Assembly (NCBI GenBank): GCA_964461715.1
Contig: CAYWVR010000024.1
Coordinates: forward strand, 1 to 53,150
Reading direction: 5' to 3'
Origin: CAYWVR01 sp964461715
GTDB taxonomy: Bacteria > Planctomycetota > Phycisphaerae > FEN-1346
DNA: 53,150 bases
Below are positions 8,333-18,526 of the stretch, piece after piece. The notes beneath the pieces were generated by a model, which saw nothing but the letters and a program-made list of their open reading frames with translations, did no database searches and was not told where the DNA came from. A program made the position numbers and the translations under genes. Every line of letters starts with the position of its first letter. Position 1 is the stretch's first letter.

Positions 8333-8344
8333 GGCCCAACTGAG

Positions 8345-9556
8345 TCAGCGCACTCCGATGCCGCGCCCGCCCCGCCGCGTCCGGTCGGAACGCGCGGGCC
8401 CCTCCGTCTTGCCCTCGCTCCGCCAGCGCACGGCCTCCCGAGCGGCCTTGGCCGCGTCCAAGACCTCGCCCGCCCCGCCGGGCCCCCGCACGTGGGCCAC
8501 CGGCGTGGCGGCCACGGGATCGTAGAACACGAGCACGGGCACGGCCTTGCCGCCCGTCTGAAGAAGCGCCGAGGCCGCTCCGGTCCATGTCCGTGTCTGG
8601 ACCCGCCCCTCCGCGACGCTCTGGCCGACCTCAATGGAGACGCGGGTTTGGGCGTTCGGATCGGCCGCCGTCACGACGGCGCCCGTCCCGTCCATCAGGT
8701 CGCGCGCCTCGCGGCTGTCGCGAAAGATCGTCTCGGTCAGGTTCCCGGCCGCCGCGAGCTTGGCAGGGGCATCCTTGTCCCAGAGGACGACGGCCAGCGT
8801 CCGGCGCTCAAGCGCCTTGGCCATCGCCTTCGCCAGGTCCGGCTCGACCGCGAGGCACGGCGGGCCCTCCCCCTTGGGATAGAACTGGAGCCCCGACCCG
8901 CGGGCCGCCAGCACCAGACCCATCGGCTCGACGGCCTCCCGGACGATCTCGTACCCGGGGGCCGACTTGTCCACACAGAACCCCGCGGGGAGCGGTCGTG
9001 TCGCGTCCACCGGCGAGACGTCAAAGAGCGGCCGCCCCGGACCGCGCATGATGGCGGCATCGAGCAGCGCGAGGAGGTCGCCGAGGGTCTTGAGCTTCGC
9101 GTCCTTGTGGGCCCCGATCCGGGCGCCGAGCCAGACGCCAAGAAGGGCATTGCTTTCGACGGCCCCCCAATCCGCTTCGGGCCACGCCGGACCGCCGGCC
9201 TTGAGCTTCTCGACCGCCTCGGCCGGACCCACGGCCATGCCCTCCCCGATCGTCTCCACGGAGTAGCCGCACGCCGCGGCGAGCTGCTCGAGAACCTGTC
9301 GGTTCGCGTTGCGGTCGCTGCGGACCCGGAGGTTCTCCTCGAGGCACAGGTACACGGCCCGGACGTCGTGGAGCACCTGGGGATGGACGGCGATGGGCAC
9401 GCCGGAGGCCTCGTGCAGGACCTTCAGATAGTGGGCCAGGGGGCGGTTCGCCTGGTGCGCGATCCGCTCGTCGGGCAGCTCGGGCCCCTTCCCCCCGGCC
9501 ATCGAAGCCAGGAGAGCCAGCAGAACCGCCACCACCGGCGCGCGACCGTCCCTCAT
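8345..9556 (-). CDS. Secreted protein of unknown function with STN-like segments
   Basis: A 403-residue protein with a signal peptide at residues 1-21 (MRDGR then a Val/Leu/Ala core). I do not recognise a catalytic motif. Two stretches, about residues 35-110 and 150-235, resemble the short secretin/TonB N-terminal type pattern (ALL...A...G followed by beta strands), but this is weak. The C-terminal end is Arg/Gly-rich. The frame is open upstream to 9874, but the signal peptide and the GGAGGAG Shine-Dalgarno fix the start at 9556. A promoter candidate lies at 9592-9620. It shares the interval with hpf, which runs the other way. Confidence 0.75.
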   Translation of the reverse strand: MRDGRAPVVAVLLALLASMAGGKGPELPDERIAHQANRPLAHYLKVLHEASGVPIAVHPQVLHDVRAVYLCLEENLRVRSDRNANRQVLEQLAAACGYSVETIGEGMAVGPAEAVEKLKAGGPAWPEADWGAVESNALLGVWLGARIGAHKDAKLKTLGDLLALLDAAIMRGPGRPLFDVSPVDATRPLPAGFCVDKSAPGYEIVREAVEPMGLVLAARGSGLQFYPKGEGPPCLAVEPDLAKAMAKALERRTLAVVLWDKDAPAKLAAAGNLTETIFRDSREARDLMDGTGAVVTAADPNAQTRVSIEVGQSVAEGRVQTRTWTGAASALLQTGGKAVPVLVFYDPVAATPVAHVRGPGGAGEVLDAAKAAREAVRWRSEGKTEGPARSDRTRRGGRGIGVR

Positions 9557-9591
9557 CAGAGCTCCTCCTTCCGTCGTCCTACGCGTAGGCC

Positions 9592-9620
9592 TATATAGCA
9601 AACTCCCGCAGCCTCGACAA
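9592..9620 (-). promoter_or_regulatory. Sigma-70-like promoter for the secreted unknown gene
   Basis: Minus strand TTGTCG (9615-9620), 17 bases, TATATA (9592-9597), about 35 bases before the ATG at 9556. The -10 is strong and the -35 partial. Confidence 0.55.
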
Positions 9621-9737
9621 GGCCCAACCGCGTCCCGGTTCTTAGACGCCCGGGCGGGGGAAAGTTCCGCCGCGCGGCCGAAAACCTTGTCCGCGCGGCC
9701 CCGGCGGCCCCCCGGGCGCCACGACAGCCGCGAGTGG

Positions 9738-9766
9738 TTGACTTCAGGGGGGCGGACTGCTACACT
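9738..9766 (+). promoter_or_regulatory. Sigma-70 promoter for the hpf-pts genes
   Basis: TTGACT (9738-9743), 17 bases, TACACT (9761-9766). Start of transcription near 9773 gives a leader of about 55 bases before the GTG of hpf. Confidence 0.65.
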
Positions 9767-9827
9767 CGCGCCGAAGGGGTTTGGCCCCGGAATCAACCCA
9801 TTCGGGCGTCTACGCGGAGGTGCACGC

Positions 9828-10157
9828 GTGCAGATCGAAATCTCGTGCCGCCACGACTCGATCGGCGACGACATGAAGGTCTACGCTGAGAGGAAAGCGG
9901 AGAAGCTCCTGAAGTACTTCAATCTGATCCAGCGGATCCGCGTCGTGCTGAACGTGCGCGGCGACGGGGCCTGCTGCGAGATGATCGCCGAGGTCGAGCA
10001 CCAGCACGACTTCATCGCCGAGGTGTGCGGAGAGCAGATGCGTGCCTCGATCGATGCGGCCGTCGACAAGCTCGAACGTCAGCTGGCGGAGCACAAGGAC
10101 CGCATCCGCGACCGCAAGGGGCGCGGCCCGCATCCCCACCAGCCGACCATCCTCTAG
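9828..10157 (+). CDS. hpf: Ribosome hibernation promoting factor, short form
   Basis: A 109-residue member of the HPF/RaiA (S30AE) family, which binds the decoding region of idle ribosomes. The single domain shows the expected beta-alpha-beta pattern, ending in the helix with IDAAVDKLERQL near residues 75-86. The basic tail is short, and the C-terminal dimerisation domain of long HPF is missing. The start is GTG at 9828 with GGAGG seven bases upstream; an ATG at 9687 in frame has no such support and lies before the promoter. It leads a run with ptsN, ptsH and ptsI. Next to ptsN this mirrors the proteobacterial rpoN-hpf-ptsN order. Confidence 0.93.
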   Translation: MQIEISCRHDSIGDDMKVYAERKAEKLLKYFNLIQRIRVVLNVRGDGACCEMIAEVEHQHDFIAEVCGEQMRASIDAAVDKLERQLAEHKDRIRDRKGRGPHPHQPTIL

Positions 10158-10238
10158 CCGGACCGGCTTCGGCGCGCCAAGGAACGTGGCGGACCGCCGG
10201 CGAACATCCGACCGCAACGGGGGCTGAGGGACGACGCG

Positions 10239-10709
10239 ATGCGCCTGATGGACTTCATTTCGGTGGAGGCGATCCGGCCGAAGCTGGAGCACACGACGGC
10301 CCGCGGCGTCGTGGACGAGCTGGTCGCAGCGCTGGTCGAGGCCGGGGCCGTCGACGACGGCGACCGCCGCCGATTCGTCGACGCCGTCATGCGCCGCGAG
10401 AAGAAGGGCACGACCGGGTTCGGCGGCGGGGTGGCCATCCCGCACGCCAAGCACGAGAACGTCCGAGGCATCGTGGGCGCGGTGGGCCTCCGTCGCGAGG
10501 GCATCACCTTCGACGCCCTCGACGGCCAGCCGGTGCAGCTGTTCTTCCTGATCCTGTCGAACCCGGACGAGCCGGAGTCGCACCTGAAAGCCATGGAGCA
10601 CGTCTTTCGAAGCGTCAAGAACGAGAACCTCCGCCGCTTCATGTGCCAGGCCGAGTCCCGCGAGGACCTGCGGGAGCTCCTCGAGGAGGCCGACGAGGAG
10701 CTGGCCTGA
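10239..10709 (+). CDS. ptsN: PTS EIIA-type regulatory protein (PtsN-like)
   Basis: A 156-residue EIIA domain of the fructose/nitrogen class. The phospho-accepting histidine is H69 in GVAIPHAKH, a signature of this class. No EIIB or EIIC domain is fused or adjacent, so it most likely serves regulation instead of sugar uptake. GAGGGA stands upstream of the ATG. It lies 81 bases after hpf and 47 bases before ptsH, all on the same strand. It would receive phosphate from HPr. Its output target cannot be inferred here. Confidence 0.9.
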   Translation: MRLMDFISVEAIRPKLEHTTARGVVDELVAALVEAGAVDDGDRRRFVDAVMRREKKGTTGFGGGVAIPHAKHENVRGIVGAVGLRREGITFDALDGQPVQLFFLILSNPDEPESHLKAMEHVFRSVKNENLRRFMCQAESREDLRELLEEADEELA

Positions 10710-10756
10710 GGCGGCGCCCGGGCGCCGGGCCCTGCGCCGGCGAGCGAGATGATGAC

Positions 10757-11041
10757 GTGCCCAAACGCGAGGTCGAAATCCCCAACCGCTACGGCCTGCA
10801 CATGCGGCCGGCGATGGAATTCATGAAGCTGGCCAACCAGTTCGCGAGCGACGTCACCGTCCGCGTCGGCGGCCGAACGGCCAGCGGCAAGAGCATCATG
10901 GACCTTGTGCAGCTCTCGACCGAGCACGGCGTCCTGAAGGGCGCCCGTATCGAGATCGAGGCCGAGGGCGCGGACGCCGAGACCTGCGTCGAGCGCCTCG
11001 CCGAACTGGTGCGAACGGAGTTCCCGAAGTACGACGAGTAG
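10757..11041 (+). CDS. ptsH: Phosphocarrier protein HPr (NPr-like)
   Basis: A 94-residue HPr. H15 lies in GLHMRPA, the site phosphorylated by enzyme I (most HPr have Ala after the His, here Met). S46 sits in SGKSIMDL at the position regulated by HPr kinase in Firmicutes and many other bacteria; no HPr kinase is in the window. The start is GTG, because the nearby ATGs are out of frame. It lies between ptsN and ptsI and passes phosphate between them. Confidence 0.93.
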   Translation: MPKREVEIPNRYGLHMRPAMEFMKLANQFASDVTVRVGGRTASGKSIMDLVQLSTEHGVLKGARIEIEAEGADAETCVERLAELVRTEFPKYDE

Positions 11042-11079
11042 GCGCACGCGCCGAGCGCAGACGGGCGGCACGAGAACAC

Positions 11080-12822
<1,743 letters not shown>

Positions 12823-12857
12823 GGCCCGGTCTTCGGACGCGGAAAAAGGAGACACCG

Positions 12858-13802
12858 GTGTCGCTGAACCGCCGCACGTTCCTGAAACGGAGTCTGGCCG
12901 GCGCCGGGGCCCTGGCCGCCGGGGCCGCCCGCCCCGTCCCGCTTCGCGCCAAGGAGGAACCGATGCCCGCCGACGCCCCCGTCCCCGAGGCCCGGCTCAA
13001 GCTCGGCAGCCAGGAGGGCCGCATCCCCGGCAAGAGTCTCCGCGCCAAGGCTGAGATTCTGGCCACCTGGGGCGGAAAAGCCCTCGAGCTCCACGGCCGC
13101 GCCGAGAAGCTCGCCTCCCGCGTCGCCTCCGTCAAGAAGGACCTCGCGGGCACCGGCGTCGTCGTCTCGGCCATCTGCGCTGGGTACTTCCCCCTCGTCG
13201 ACCCGAAACCCGAGAAGCGCAAGGCCGGCGTCCAGGAGCTGAAGGATACGCTCGGTCCGGCCGGCGAGATGGAATCGACGGGCGTCATCGTCGTGCCCGC
13301 GTTCAATAAGCACGACCAGCTCGACCGGGACGAGGGGTTCCAGGTCCTGGTGGACCTCTTGCCCGAGGTCGGCGACCACGCCGCCAGGTGCGGCACGCGC
13401 ATCCTCTTCGAGCCGCTCAACAAGGGCGAGGCCCGCTTCATGAACCGCCTCGAGCAGGCGGTCAAGGTCTGCGAGGCCGTCAAGCACCCGGCCGTGTGCA
13501 TGATGGGCGACTTCTACCACATGGCCAAGGAGGAGACCGACGACGAGGCCGCCTTCGTCCAGGCCGGCCGCTGGTGCCGCCACGTCCACCTTGCGAGCCG
13601 TGTCCGGTGGCTCCCGGGGCAGGACCATCTTAAGGAACCCGAGAAGTCCGAACGGAGCTTCGTGGCGGGATTCCGGGGCCTGAAGAGGGTCGGGTACCGC
13701 GATTACATGAGCCTCGAGTGCCGCTGTGAGGGGAAGCCGGAAGTCGAGATTCCAGCGTGCTTCCGGTTCCTCGAGCGCGAGTGGAAAGAAGCCGTCGTGT
13801 GA
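12858..13802 (+). CDS. Tat-exported sugar phosphate isomerase/epimerase-like TIM barrel
   Basis: A 314-residue protein of the AP-endonuclease-2/xylose-isomerase-like family. Residues 5-30 form a Tat signal (RRTFLK followed by a Gly/Ala-rich stretch). The barrel shows FEPLNKGEARF near residue 190-200, with the Glu typical of the metal site, GDFYHM near 215, HVHLA near 235 and SLECRCEG near 290. Family members isomerise or epimerise sugars; the substrate is unknown. The start is GTG at 12858 with AGGAG upstream; the frame is open through ptsI but that extension is not coding. Likely paired with the dehydrogenase that follows. Confidence 0.85.
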   Translation: MSLNRRTFLKRSLAGAGALAAGAARPVPLRAKEEPMPADAPVPEARLKLGSQEGRIPGKSLRAKAEILATWGGKALELHGRAEKLASRVASVKKDLAGTGVVVSAICAGYFPLVDPKPEKRKAGVQELKDTLGPAGEMESTGVIVVPAFNKHDQLDRDEGFQVLVDLLPEVGDHAARCGTRILFEPLNKGEARFMNRLEQAVKVCEAVKHPAVCMMGDFYHMAKEETDDEAAFVQAGRWCRHVHLASRVRWLPGQDHLKEPEKSERSFVAGFRGLKRVGYRDYMSLECRCEGKPEVEIPACFRFLEREWKEAVV

Positions 13803-13866
13803 GCCCGCGCAGCCGGGCGCCCCGGGGAAACCGGGCCCCGCCGCCGCGCCCTCAGGAAACCTGATT

Positions 13867-15165
13867 ATGCCGACCCCTCCGTCTCATTCGACGCGTCGCG
13901 AGTTCCTCCGCACCACCGCTGCCGCCGGCGCCGCCCTTTGGGCCTCGGCCGCGCCGCGCGGCCTCTGGGCCGCCGGAAGCGACGCCCTTCGCGTGGGCTT
14001 GGTCGGCTGCGGGGGACGCGGAACCACGGCCGCCATCAACTGCGTCGAGGCCGCCCCGGGGGTTACCGTCGTGGCCCTGGCGGACCTGTTCGCCGACCGG
14101 ATCGAGGACGCGCGCCGCAGGTTCACCGCGCCCGACAAGGAGGGCAAGCCGCCACGTCACGCCGCCCACTTCGACCTCTCGGATGAGCGATGCTTCGTCG
14201 GGTTCGACGCCTACGAGAAGCTGCTCAAGACGAACGTGAACCTCGTGATCCTCGCCACGCCGCCCGCCTTCCGGCCCATCCACCTCGAGGCTTGCATCAA
14301 GGCCGGCAAACACGTCTTCATGGAGAAGCCGGTGGCCGTGGATCCGGTCGGCATCCGAAGCATCATGGCCTCGGCGGACCTCGCGAAGGAGAAGGGCCTG
14401 GCGATCGTCGCCGGCACCCAGCGCCGCCATGAGGGCAACTACGTCGAGACCGTCCGCCGCATCCGCAACGGGGCCATCGGCGAGCTCGTCGGCGGGGCCT
14501 GCTACTGGAATCAGGGCAGCCTCTGGGTCCGTAAGCAGGAGCCCGGCTGGTCCGACATGGAGTGGCAGATCCGAAATTGGCTCTACTTCACCTGGTGCTC
14601 CGGCGACCACATCGTCGAGCAGCACGTCCATAACATCGACGTCATCAACTGGTGCTTCGGCACGCTGCCCGTCAAGTGCCTGGGCATGGGCGGGCGGCAG
14701 GTCCGCACGGGCAAGGCGCACGGCAACATCTTCGACCACTTCTCGGTGGAGTTCGAGTATCCGAACGGTGCCCGCGTCCTCTCCATGTGCCGCCAGATCC
14801 CCGGCTCCAGCCACCGCGTCTCGGAGTTCGTCGCGGGCACGAAGGGCACGGCCCACCCCCGAGGCGATCTGACGATCGAGGGCCAGCCGTGGAAGTACCG
14901 GGGGAAGCACAAGAACCCGTACGTCCAGGAGCACACGGACCTCATCGAGAGCATCCGCGCCGGCGAGCCCCTGAACGAAGGACGCCAGGTCGCCGGGAGC
15001 ACCCTCTGCGCCATCGCCGGACGCATGAGCGCCTACACCGGCAAGGAACTGAAGCTCGATTGGGCCCTCAAGGCCTCGAAGCTCGACCTCGTGCCGAAGA
15101 CGTGGGCCTTCGGCGACCATCCCGTCGAGCCCGTGGCCGTGCCGGGGCAGACGAAACTCATCTAG
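13867..15165 (+). CDS. Tat-exported Gfo/Idh/MocA family oxidoreductase
   Basis: A 432-residue NAD(P)-dependent dehydrogenase. Residues 9-36 are a Tat signal (TRREFLR, then an Ala-rich core). The Rossmann motif GLVGCGGRG is near 44-52 and the family EKP motif, with its catalytic lysine, is at 153-155. The HNIDVINW segment is characteristic of the planctomycete/Bacteroidetes exported branch. It probably oxidises or epimerises a sugar or inositol-like substrate outside the cytoplasm. It is 64 bases after the isomerase-like gene on the same strand, so they may act in one catabolic pathway. The start ATG has AGGA upstream. Confidence 0.9.
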   Translation: MPTPPSHSTRREFLRTTAAAGAALWASAAPRGLWAAGSDALRVGLVGCGGRGTTAAINCVEAAPGVTVVALADLFADRIEDARRRFTAPDKEGKPPRHAAHFDLSDERCFVGFDAYEKLLKTNVNLVILATPPAFRPIHLEACIKAGKHVFMEKPVAVDPVGIRSIMASADLAKEKGLAIVAGTQRRHEGNYVETVRRIRNGAIGELVGGACYWNQGSLWVRKQEPGWSDMEWQIRNWLYFTWCSGDHIVEQHVHNIDVINWCFGTLPVKCLGMGGRQVRTGKAHGNIFDHFSVEFEYPNGARVLSMCRQIPGSSHRVSEFVAGTKGTAHPRGDLTIEGQPWKYRGKHKNPYVQEHTDLIESIRAGEPLNEGRQVAGSTLCAIAGRMSAYTGKELKLDWALKASKLDLVPKTWAFGDHPVEPVAVPGQTKLI

Positions 15166-15225
15166 GCCGCGCGGATTGGCCGATGCTTGGGTGTCACGGC
15201 GGTTTTACAAGCGATAGGAAGGCTC

Positions 15226-15855
15226 TTGTTTCGACAACGGTTGCGACTGTGGTTTCGCGTGGAAGGAGACAAGCGGTACCTCAGCCATCATGACATGATG
15301 CGGCTGTGGGAACGGGCGCTTCGTCGGGCCGAACTTCCGATCCGCCTGAGCGAAGGCTACAACCCCCGGCCCCGGATGTCGCTGCCGGAACCGCGCAGCG
15401 TCGGCATCGCCTCAGACGCCGAGATTTTCGAGTTTGAACTCGCCGACTGGGTCAATCCCGACGCCGTCCTCGAGCGCCTCCGCCGCGAACTTCCCGAGGG
15501 CCTGGAGGCCGAACGGCTCGAGCTCATGCGGCCCCGCGAGAAGGCCCGGCCCGAGGCGGTCATCTACGTCGCCCGGCCCCCCGACCCGCCCCCGGACCTC
15601 GCCGCGCGCGCCGAGCGCGTCCTCGCGATGGACACCGCGCCCGTGGTGCGGCGCCGTCCGCGCGGCGACAAGCACCTCGACGCCCGCGCTTTTCTCGAGA
15701 CGATCGAGGTCCCGGACGAGGGCACGGTCCGCATGGTTCTCGCAACCGGTCCGGGCGGGACCGTCCGGCCGGACGAGATCCTGGGGCTCATGGGCTTCGA
15801 CGACGAGACCATCGCCCGCACCCCCATCCGCCGCACCGAGATCCGCCTGGGCTAG
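15226..15855 (+). CDS. DUF2344 (radical SAM-linked, TIGR03936-type) protein
   Basis: A protein of about 209 residues matching the family found beside or fused to a large radical SAM protein and upstream of RNase E/G genes. Its hallmark is the N-terminal RYLSHHDMMRLWERALRRA region and the SEGYNPRPRMS segment. Function is not established. The start is uncertain: TTG at 15226 has AGGAAGG close upstream and places the family motif at the N-terminus; an in-frame TTG at 15187 adds 13 residues. The radical SAM partner is not next to it here. RNase G follows by 90 bases. Confidence 0.82.
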   Translation: MFRQRLRLWFRVEGDKRYLSHHDMMRLWERALRRAELPIRLSEGYNPRPRMSLPEPRSVGIASDAEIFEFELADWVNPDAVLERLRRELPEGLEAERLELMRPREKARPEAVIYVARPPDPPPDLAARAERVLAMDTAPVVRRRPRGDKHLDARAFLETIEVPDEGTVRMVLATGPGGTVRPDEILGLMGFDDETIARTPIRRTEIRLG

Positions 15856-15945
15856 CCGACCCGTCCGGGCCGCACCGATCCAATGCGCCCGGGAGGGGGA
15901 GGCTGTCTACGGCGGCGGGCGCCCTGGCTCTACAAGGACCCATCG

Positions 15946-17484
15946 ATGCCAAAAGAAATGCTTATCAACGTCGCCGAGGGCGAGGAGTGCCGCATCGCCG
16001 TCGTCGAGGACGGTCGCCTCGAGGAACTCTGTCTCGAGCGGACCGGCAGCACCCGCCACGTCGGCAACATCTACAAGGCCTGCGTCACCAACGTCGAGCC
16101 CACCATCCAGGCCGCTTTCGTCGACGTCGGCATGGCCAAGAACGGATTCCTCCACGTCAGCGACGTCCTGCCGTCGCTCCATCCCGGGCGCCGCAAGGGC
16201 CCCGCGGGCAAGGGGCGCGGCAAGGGCCGCCGCCTCATCCAGGACATCTTCCGTCCCGGCGAGGAGGTCCTGGTGCAGATGACGAAGGAGGGCATCGGCA
16301 CCAAAGGCCCCAGCCTGACCACCGCCCTCTCCATCCCCGGGCGGTACCTGGTGCTGATGCCGGGCCTGGCGCGCCTGGGCGTCTCGCGCAAGATCGAGGA
16401 CGACGCCAAGCGCAAGAAGCTCCGCGAGCTGCTCGCTTCCTGCGACCCGCCCGAGGACCTCGGCTTCATCGTCCGCACGGCCGGGGCAGACCGCGGCAAA
16501 CGCGACCTCCAACGCGACATGCGGTACTTGGTGCGCCTCTGGAAGCTCGTCCAGGCCCGGGCCGCCTCCGCCAACCCCCCCGCCGAGGTCTTCCGCGAGT
16601 CCGACCTCGTCCTCCGAACCCTCCGCGACATCTACACCCCCGACATCGAGACCATCTGGGTCGACCACGAGGGCGTCCTGAAGCGGGTCCGCGAGTTCAT
16701 GAAGATCGCCATGCCCCGCCACCGCCAGGCCGCCAGGAAATACGACAAACCCGTCCCCCTCTTCCACAAGTATGGCATCGAGGATGCCATCGAGCAGGTC
16801 TACAGCCGCACCGTGCCCCTGCCGAAGGGCGGAACCATCGTCATCGACCCCACGGAGGCCCTCGTGGCCATCGACGTCAACTCCGGCACCTTCCGCCACG
16901 GCAAGAACGCCGAGGAGTCGGCCTTCCAACTCAACCTCATGGCCGCCCGCGAGATCGCCCGCCAGCTCCGCCTCCGAGACCTTGGCGGCGTGCTCATCAT
17001 CGACTTCGTCGACATGGAGAAGGCCGACCACCGGCGCCGCGTCGAGAAGGAGCTGCGGCAAGCGATGAAGAGCGACCGGGCCCGCCACCGTATGCTCCGC
17101 ATGAGCCAGTTCGGCATCGTCGAGATGACCCGCCAGCGGGTCCAGCCAAGCCTCCAGCGGGCCACCTACATGGATTGCCCCCACTGCAAGGGGGCCGGCA
17201 TCGTCAAGACGCCCGCCTCCATGGCCCTCGAGGTGGTCCGCTCCGTCCAGGTCCTCGTCCACCGCGACGGCGTCGCCCTGGTCCGAGCCACCGTCCACCC
17301 GGAGGTCGCCGAGTACATCCTGAACCAGCGCCGCGAGACGATCGTCCGCCTGGAGACCGACACCGAGAAACGCATCCGCGTCCACGCCGATCCGCACGTC
17401 TCCCTCGACCACGCCTCCTACGAGTGCGAGGACGACCGCGGCGCCAAGATCCGCGTCGACTCAATCCTGGAACGTGCTGGCTAG
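15946..17484 (+). CDS. rng: Ribonuclease G (Rne/Rng family)
   Basis: A 512-residue endoribonuclease that cuts single-stranded RNA, trims 16S rRNA and takes part in mRNA decay. It has the N-terminal RNase H-like/S1 portion (GNIYKACV, then AFVDVGMAKNGFLH), the two metal-binding aspartates D310 (AIDVNSG) and D353 (IIDFVDM), and the zinc link CPHCKG (C411, C414). There is no long C-terminal scaffold, so it is RNase G-like rather than full RNase E. The start ATG at 15946 has AAGGA nine bases upstream. A Lys/Gly/Arg-rich insert lies in the S1 part (about residues 82-97). It ends in a CTAG shared with ruvX on the other strand. Confidence 0.94.
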   Translation: MPKEMLINVAEGEECRIAVVEDGRLEELCLERTGSTRHVGNIYKACVTNVEPTIQAAFVDVGMAKNGFLHVSDVLPSLHPGRRKGPAGKGRGKGRRLIQDIFRPGEEVLVQMTKEGIGTKGPSLTTALSIPGRYLVLMPGLARLGVSRKIEDDAKRKKLRELLASCDPPEDLGFIVRTAGADRGKRDLQRDMRYLVRLWKLVQARAASANPPAEVFRESDLVLRTLRDIYTPDIETIWVDHEGVLKRVREFMKIAMPRHRQAARKYDKPVPLFHKYGIEDAIEQVYSRTVPLPKGGTIVIDPTEALVAIDVNSGTFRHGKNAEESAFQLNLMAAREIARQLRLRDLGGVLIIDFVDMEKADHRRRVEKELRQAMKSDRARHRMLRMSQFGIVEMTRQRVQPSLQRATYMDCPHCKGAGIVKTPASMALEVVRSVQVLVHRDGVALVRATVHPEVAEYILNQRRETIVRLETDTEKRIRVHADPHVSLDHASYECEDDRGAKIRVDSILERAG

Positions 17485-17897
17485 AGCGGCGCCCCGGCGT
17501 CGAGGTAATCCTGGAGAATGAGGGCAGCGGCGATCATGTCGCGGCGGTCCTTCCGGGCCTCGGGCGGGACGCCGGCGGCATCCATGGCCTCGTCGGCACG
17601 GTCGGTCGAGAACCGCTCATCCCAGACCGCCACCGGCACCGCCAGGGCCGCCCGCAGGGCCTCGACCGTCGCCTCTGCCCGCCGGGCCTGCTCGCCCATC
17701 GAACCGTCCAGCAGAAAGGGCATCCCCGCCACCACCCGCTCGGCCCCGGTCTCGGCCACGAGCCGCTCGACGCGGGCCACCAAGTCGCGCCGGCCGCGCG
17801 GCTCGAACTGCTCGATCGGATGGGCGAGGAGCCCCCCGGGATCGCTCAGGGCCACCCCCACCCGCCGCTCGCCGAGGTCCAGGCCGAGAATTCGCAT
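17481..17897 (-). CDS. ruvX: Holliday junction resolvase-like RuvX/YqgF
   Basis: A 138-residue RNase H-fold nuclease, implicated in 16S rRNA 5' processing and proposed as a resolvase. Visible: GLDLGERRVGVALSD at the start (first Asp), the VAGMPFLLDG strand (usually GLP), DERFST in place of the common DERLTT, and the C-terminal DMIAAALILQDYL helix with the last Asp. It ends tail-to-tail with RNase G, also an rRNA processing enzyme. A strong promoter lies only about 10 bases upstream of the ATG, so its mRNA should be nearly leaderless. Confidence 0.93.
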   Translation of the reverse strand: MRILGLDLGERRVGVALSDPGGLLAHPIEQFEPRGRRDLVARVERLVAETGAERVVAGMPFLLDGSMGEQARRAEATVEALRAALAVPVAVWDERFSTDRADEAMDAAGVPPEARKDRRDMIAAALILQDYLDAGAPL

Positions 17898-17907
17898 CGC
17901 ATCCGCC

Positions 17908-17937
17908 CTTATAGCCGGGTACGATAGGGTCTGTCAA
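17908..17937 (-). promoter_or_regulatory. Consensus sigma-70 promoter of ruvX
   Basis: Minus strand TTGACA (17932-17937), 18 bases, TATAAG (17908-17913). Only 10 bases separate the -10 from the ATG at 17897, predicting a leader of roughly four bases. Confidence 0.75.
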
Positions 17938-17995
17938 CGACACCGCAGCCCGGCAATAACCCCGGTCCCGGGACGTTTATCCAGGTAGGAAGCGG

Positions 17996-18526
17996 ATGAG
18001 CGACCTCGACCCGCCGATCAACGAGCTGAGGCAACAGGTCGCCGCGTACGCGCCGCGGGTCTTCGGGTTGCTCGTCCGGATGATCGGCCGGCGCGACGTG
18101 GCCGAGGATCTCGCGCAGCAGACGATGCTCCGGGCCCTCGGGGCCCTGGACCGGTACCGGCCGGAAGGCCGCTTCCAGGCGTGGATCTTTCGCATTGCGG
18201 TGAACGTGGGGCGGGACTGGATCCGGCGGCGCCCGCGCGAGCCCTCTCTGGGGCTCGACCCGGCGAGCGACACCCTGCCGCCCGCAGCCGTCACGCACGA
18301 GGCGCCCGAGGAGGCGCTCCTTAAGCACGAGCGGGCCCGGGCGGTCGAAGCGGCCCTGGCGAAGCTTCCCGATGCCGACCGCGAGGTCCTTCTCATGCGC
18401 TACTACGGCGAACTGGCCTTCAAGGAGATCGCCGAGGCCACCGGCCAGCCCATCGGCACGGTCCTCGCCCGGGCCCATCGGGCCCTGAAGAAGCTGGGTG
18501 ACCTGGTGCCCGGAGACGATCTATGA
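17996..18526 (+). CDS. ECF-type sigma-70 family RNA polymerase sigma factor
   Basis: A 176-residue alternative sigma factor. Region 2 is near residues 20-90 (DVAEDLAQQTMLRAL, then FQAWIFRIAVNVGRDWIRR). Region 4 is near 115-170 (LPDADREVLLMRYYGELAFKEIA, then GTVLARAHRALKKL). Region 3 is missing, as in ECF sigmas. AGGTAGGAAG precedes the ATG. The next gene, an anti-sigma factor, starts inside its stop codon (ATGA, 18523-18526), so sigma and inhibitor are made together. No promoter resembling an autoregulated ECF site was found just upstream. Targets unknown; one ECF-like promoter in the window is at 45881-45908. Confidence 0.93.
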   Translation: MSDLDPPINELRQQVAAYAPRVFGLLVRMIGRRDVAEDLAQQTMLRALGALDRYRPEGRFQAWIFRIAVNVGRDWIRRRPREPSLGLDPASDTLPPAAVTHEAPEEALLKHERARAVEAALAKLPDADREVLLMRYYGELAFKEIAEATGQPIGTVLARAHRALKKLGDLVPGDDL

